This document shows positions 62,901 through 64,000 of a DNA stretch of 64,000 bases, one piece after another. This DNA comes from Angomonas deanei (lineage: Eukaryota; Euglenozoa; Kinetoplastea; Trypanosomatida; Trypanosomatidae). How positions within the stretch are numbered: position 1 is the stretch's first letter; the number at the start of each line of letters is the position of its first letter. The notes under the pieces are model-generated. The model was not told where the DNA came from. It ran no database searches and saw only the letters and a program-made list of their open reading frames with translations. The stretch is taken from NCBI GenBank assembly GCA_903995115.1, contig LR877151.1:806001-870000 (forward strand), in the 5' to 3' direction. The position numbers and the translations under genes were made by a program.

Positions 62901-64000
62901 GATCATGTGATCAAATCGGTCCAACTGCTTCAACACGTACAACTTGCTCGTCTTCTCAATCTTCTCAATAAACACACCAAGGAACAGCGAGGGGATAATC
63001 CACGTGCAGACGAGAATGGTAAAGAAGTACCAAAGGAAGCCCAACACCGCCATGGCGTCGTTCGTCTCGGTCAGCAGGCTGGTCCAGCCTTGGTAGGTGA
63101 GCACCTGCCACGTACTGAGCATCGCATGTCCAATGTCGTCGAAGCTGCGGAAGCCATAATGCGGGCTCTCAAAGTAGTCGTTGATGCACGTGTAGCCGTT
63201 GCCGCAGGTATGACCCCAGTAGAACCAATACTTGCCACTCGCGGTGTTGCGGCAGATCTCAGAGGTGATGGGCGACGCGCTAGGGTCGGAGAGGTACAGG
63301 TTGCTGACACAGCGGCTGCGGAGGGTGGAGCGGAAGGACTGCAGGCCAATCAAACCGAAGAAGAAGATGAAGTACAACAGGAAGATGCACACCTGGATCA
63401 CACGGTTGGTCGAGCGCAGGAAGGACTTGGCGAGCAGCTTGATACGGACCGGACCGGGCGCGTAGGACAGACACTTGATACAGCGAATCATGCGCCACGC
63501 GGTAAAATTCCACAAGTACTGCCACCACGTGCACTCCAGTATCATGAGCACCAACACCGCCACATCCAGCCAGTGCCAGGGGGAGCGCAGGAAGCTGCGA
63601 GGGTGGAGGATGAAGCCAGAGGCGAACATGCGGGCTAGCATCTCAAACCCCAGAATAACGGTATAAAACACATCGGCCCATAAAATATGGTCCGGCTTGA
63701 TCGAGATTGTTGTATTGCCGTTTGCTGGTGTACGGGTAGCGTGCCCAGGTGGCCTGGAAGATACCGTAGCCGATGATAATCCAGAAGATGACAAACTCCA
63801 TCACCCAGTGGTGCATCACGTTGTAGACGACGACACGGGGCGTCCAGCGGCGGGGGAAGACAAAGAAGGAGGAGTACTCCAACGCGATATCACGCCGGTG
63901 CACCTGAAATAACCAGTCGTTGGTCTGTTTCTTGCTAATATCTTCCAAGTAGGGGTCCGTGCGGAGGGCCCCACCCTTCGAGGTGTGGTGGGCCAGCGCC
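56937..64000 (-). CDS. Four-domain voltage-gated cation (calcium-type) channel, 5' end outside the window
   Basis: The product has at least 2,340 residues and runs off the right edge. It has four six-helix repeats like Cav/NALCN channels. Repeat I has S1 FVIFWIIIGYGIFQATW, S2 and a pore loop STWQVLTYQGW. Repeat II has an S4 with FNWVRFLRLFKVAPIRPMRR. Repeat III has S4 LRYLKVMRCFRILGPLRYW. Repeat IV has S4 MNVLRMLRVGRFLTLVNLL. Extracellular Cys-rich turrets and long cytosolic linkers (Ser/Arg-rich I-II, II-III) are present, and a C-terminal FRDLWQARDP block resembles the post-IV region of such channels. The frame changes near 63700, between S1 and S2 of repeat I. Pore residues differ from canonical EEEE. 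It probably works as a surface or flagellar membrane calcium channel. Confidence 0.9.

Noticed and set aside
1-64000. tRNA, rRNA, CRISPR array, LTR or non-LTR element
   Set aside because: I looked for cloverleaf-type sequences, reverse-transcriptase or integrase motifs, terminal repeats and regularly spaced repeats and saw none. The only repeats are microsatellites, homopolymers and the tandem dehydrogenase pair.

Overview
The window looks like a stretch of nuclear chromosome from a kinetoplastid (trypanosomatid-like) protist. Every gene I can support lies on the minus strand, so the 64 kb reads as part of one long directional gene cluster. No spliceosomal introns are needed, intergenic gaps are short (about 0.2-1.1 kb) and AT-rich, and several start codons are preceded by a pyrimidine tract and an AG, as expected for trans-splice acceptors. 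The gene content fits a flagellated eukaryote: proteasome lid protease RPN11, importin beta-1, gamma-SNAP, an IF1-type F1-ATPase inhibitor, the mitochondrial GTPase GUF1, CFAP69-like and OFD1-like ciliary proteins, and a four-repeat voltage-gated cation channel. Frequent poly-Asn tracts made of pure AAT codons are unusual for Leishmania or Trypanosoma. I cannot name the genus.

Layout from left to right, which runs from the 3' to the 5' end of the presumed transcript. A possible start of a gene leaving the window (1-41). Pyridoxal kinase (296-1201). Two unrecognised proteins (1386-3899, 4555-5553). RPN11 (5778-6686). A membrane-anchored LRR protein (6906-9854). A coiled-coil gene broken by an in-frame TAG and a frame change (10073-12899). 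Two tandem FAD-linked D-lactate dehydrogenase-type genes, the second broken (13195-14685, 14965-16453). A large Pro-rich coiled-coil gene (16738-22354). A nitronate monooxygenase/FabK-family enzyme (22628-23587). An Asn-rich small protein (24702-25319). A LisH/OFD1-like gene (25592-28227). A large unrecognised gene (28436-31761). IF1 (32157-32510). GUF1 (32654-35086). A CFAP69-like gene (35348-40431). An LRR protein (41196-42881). Gamma-SNAP (43180-44289). A low-complexity protein with an internal duplication (44593-45399). A protein with a dual-acylation N-terminus (45825-47535). A very Asn-rich protein (47851-51907). An RS/RD-rich protein (52114-53049). Importin beta-1 (53430-56036). A four-domain channel running off the right edge (56937-64000).

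The strongest unexplained pattern is that at least nine of the genes are split into overlapping reading frames, most often at homopolymer runs or AAT repeats, while several long conserved genes (importin beta, GUF1, gamma-SNAP, both LRR genes) are intact. The shifts go in both directions. That argues against one programmed frameshift rule and for indels, either sequencing/assembly errors or real mutations. One gene also has an in-frame TAG inside an apparently continuous coiled coil. As is usual in such clusters, neighbouring genes are functionally unrelated; the one recurring theme is cilium/flagellum and membrane biology.
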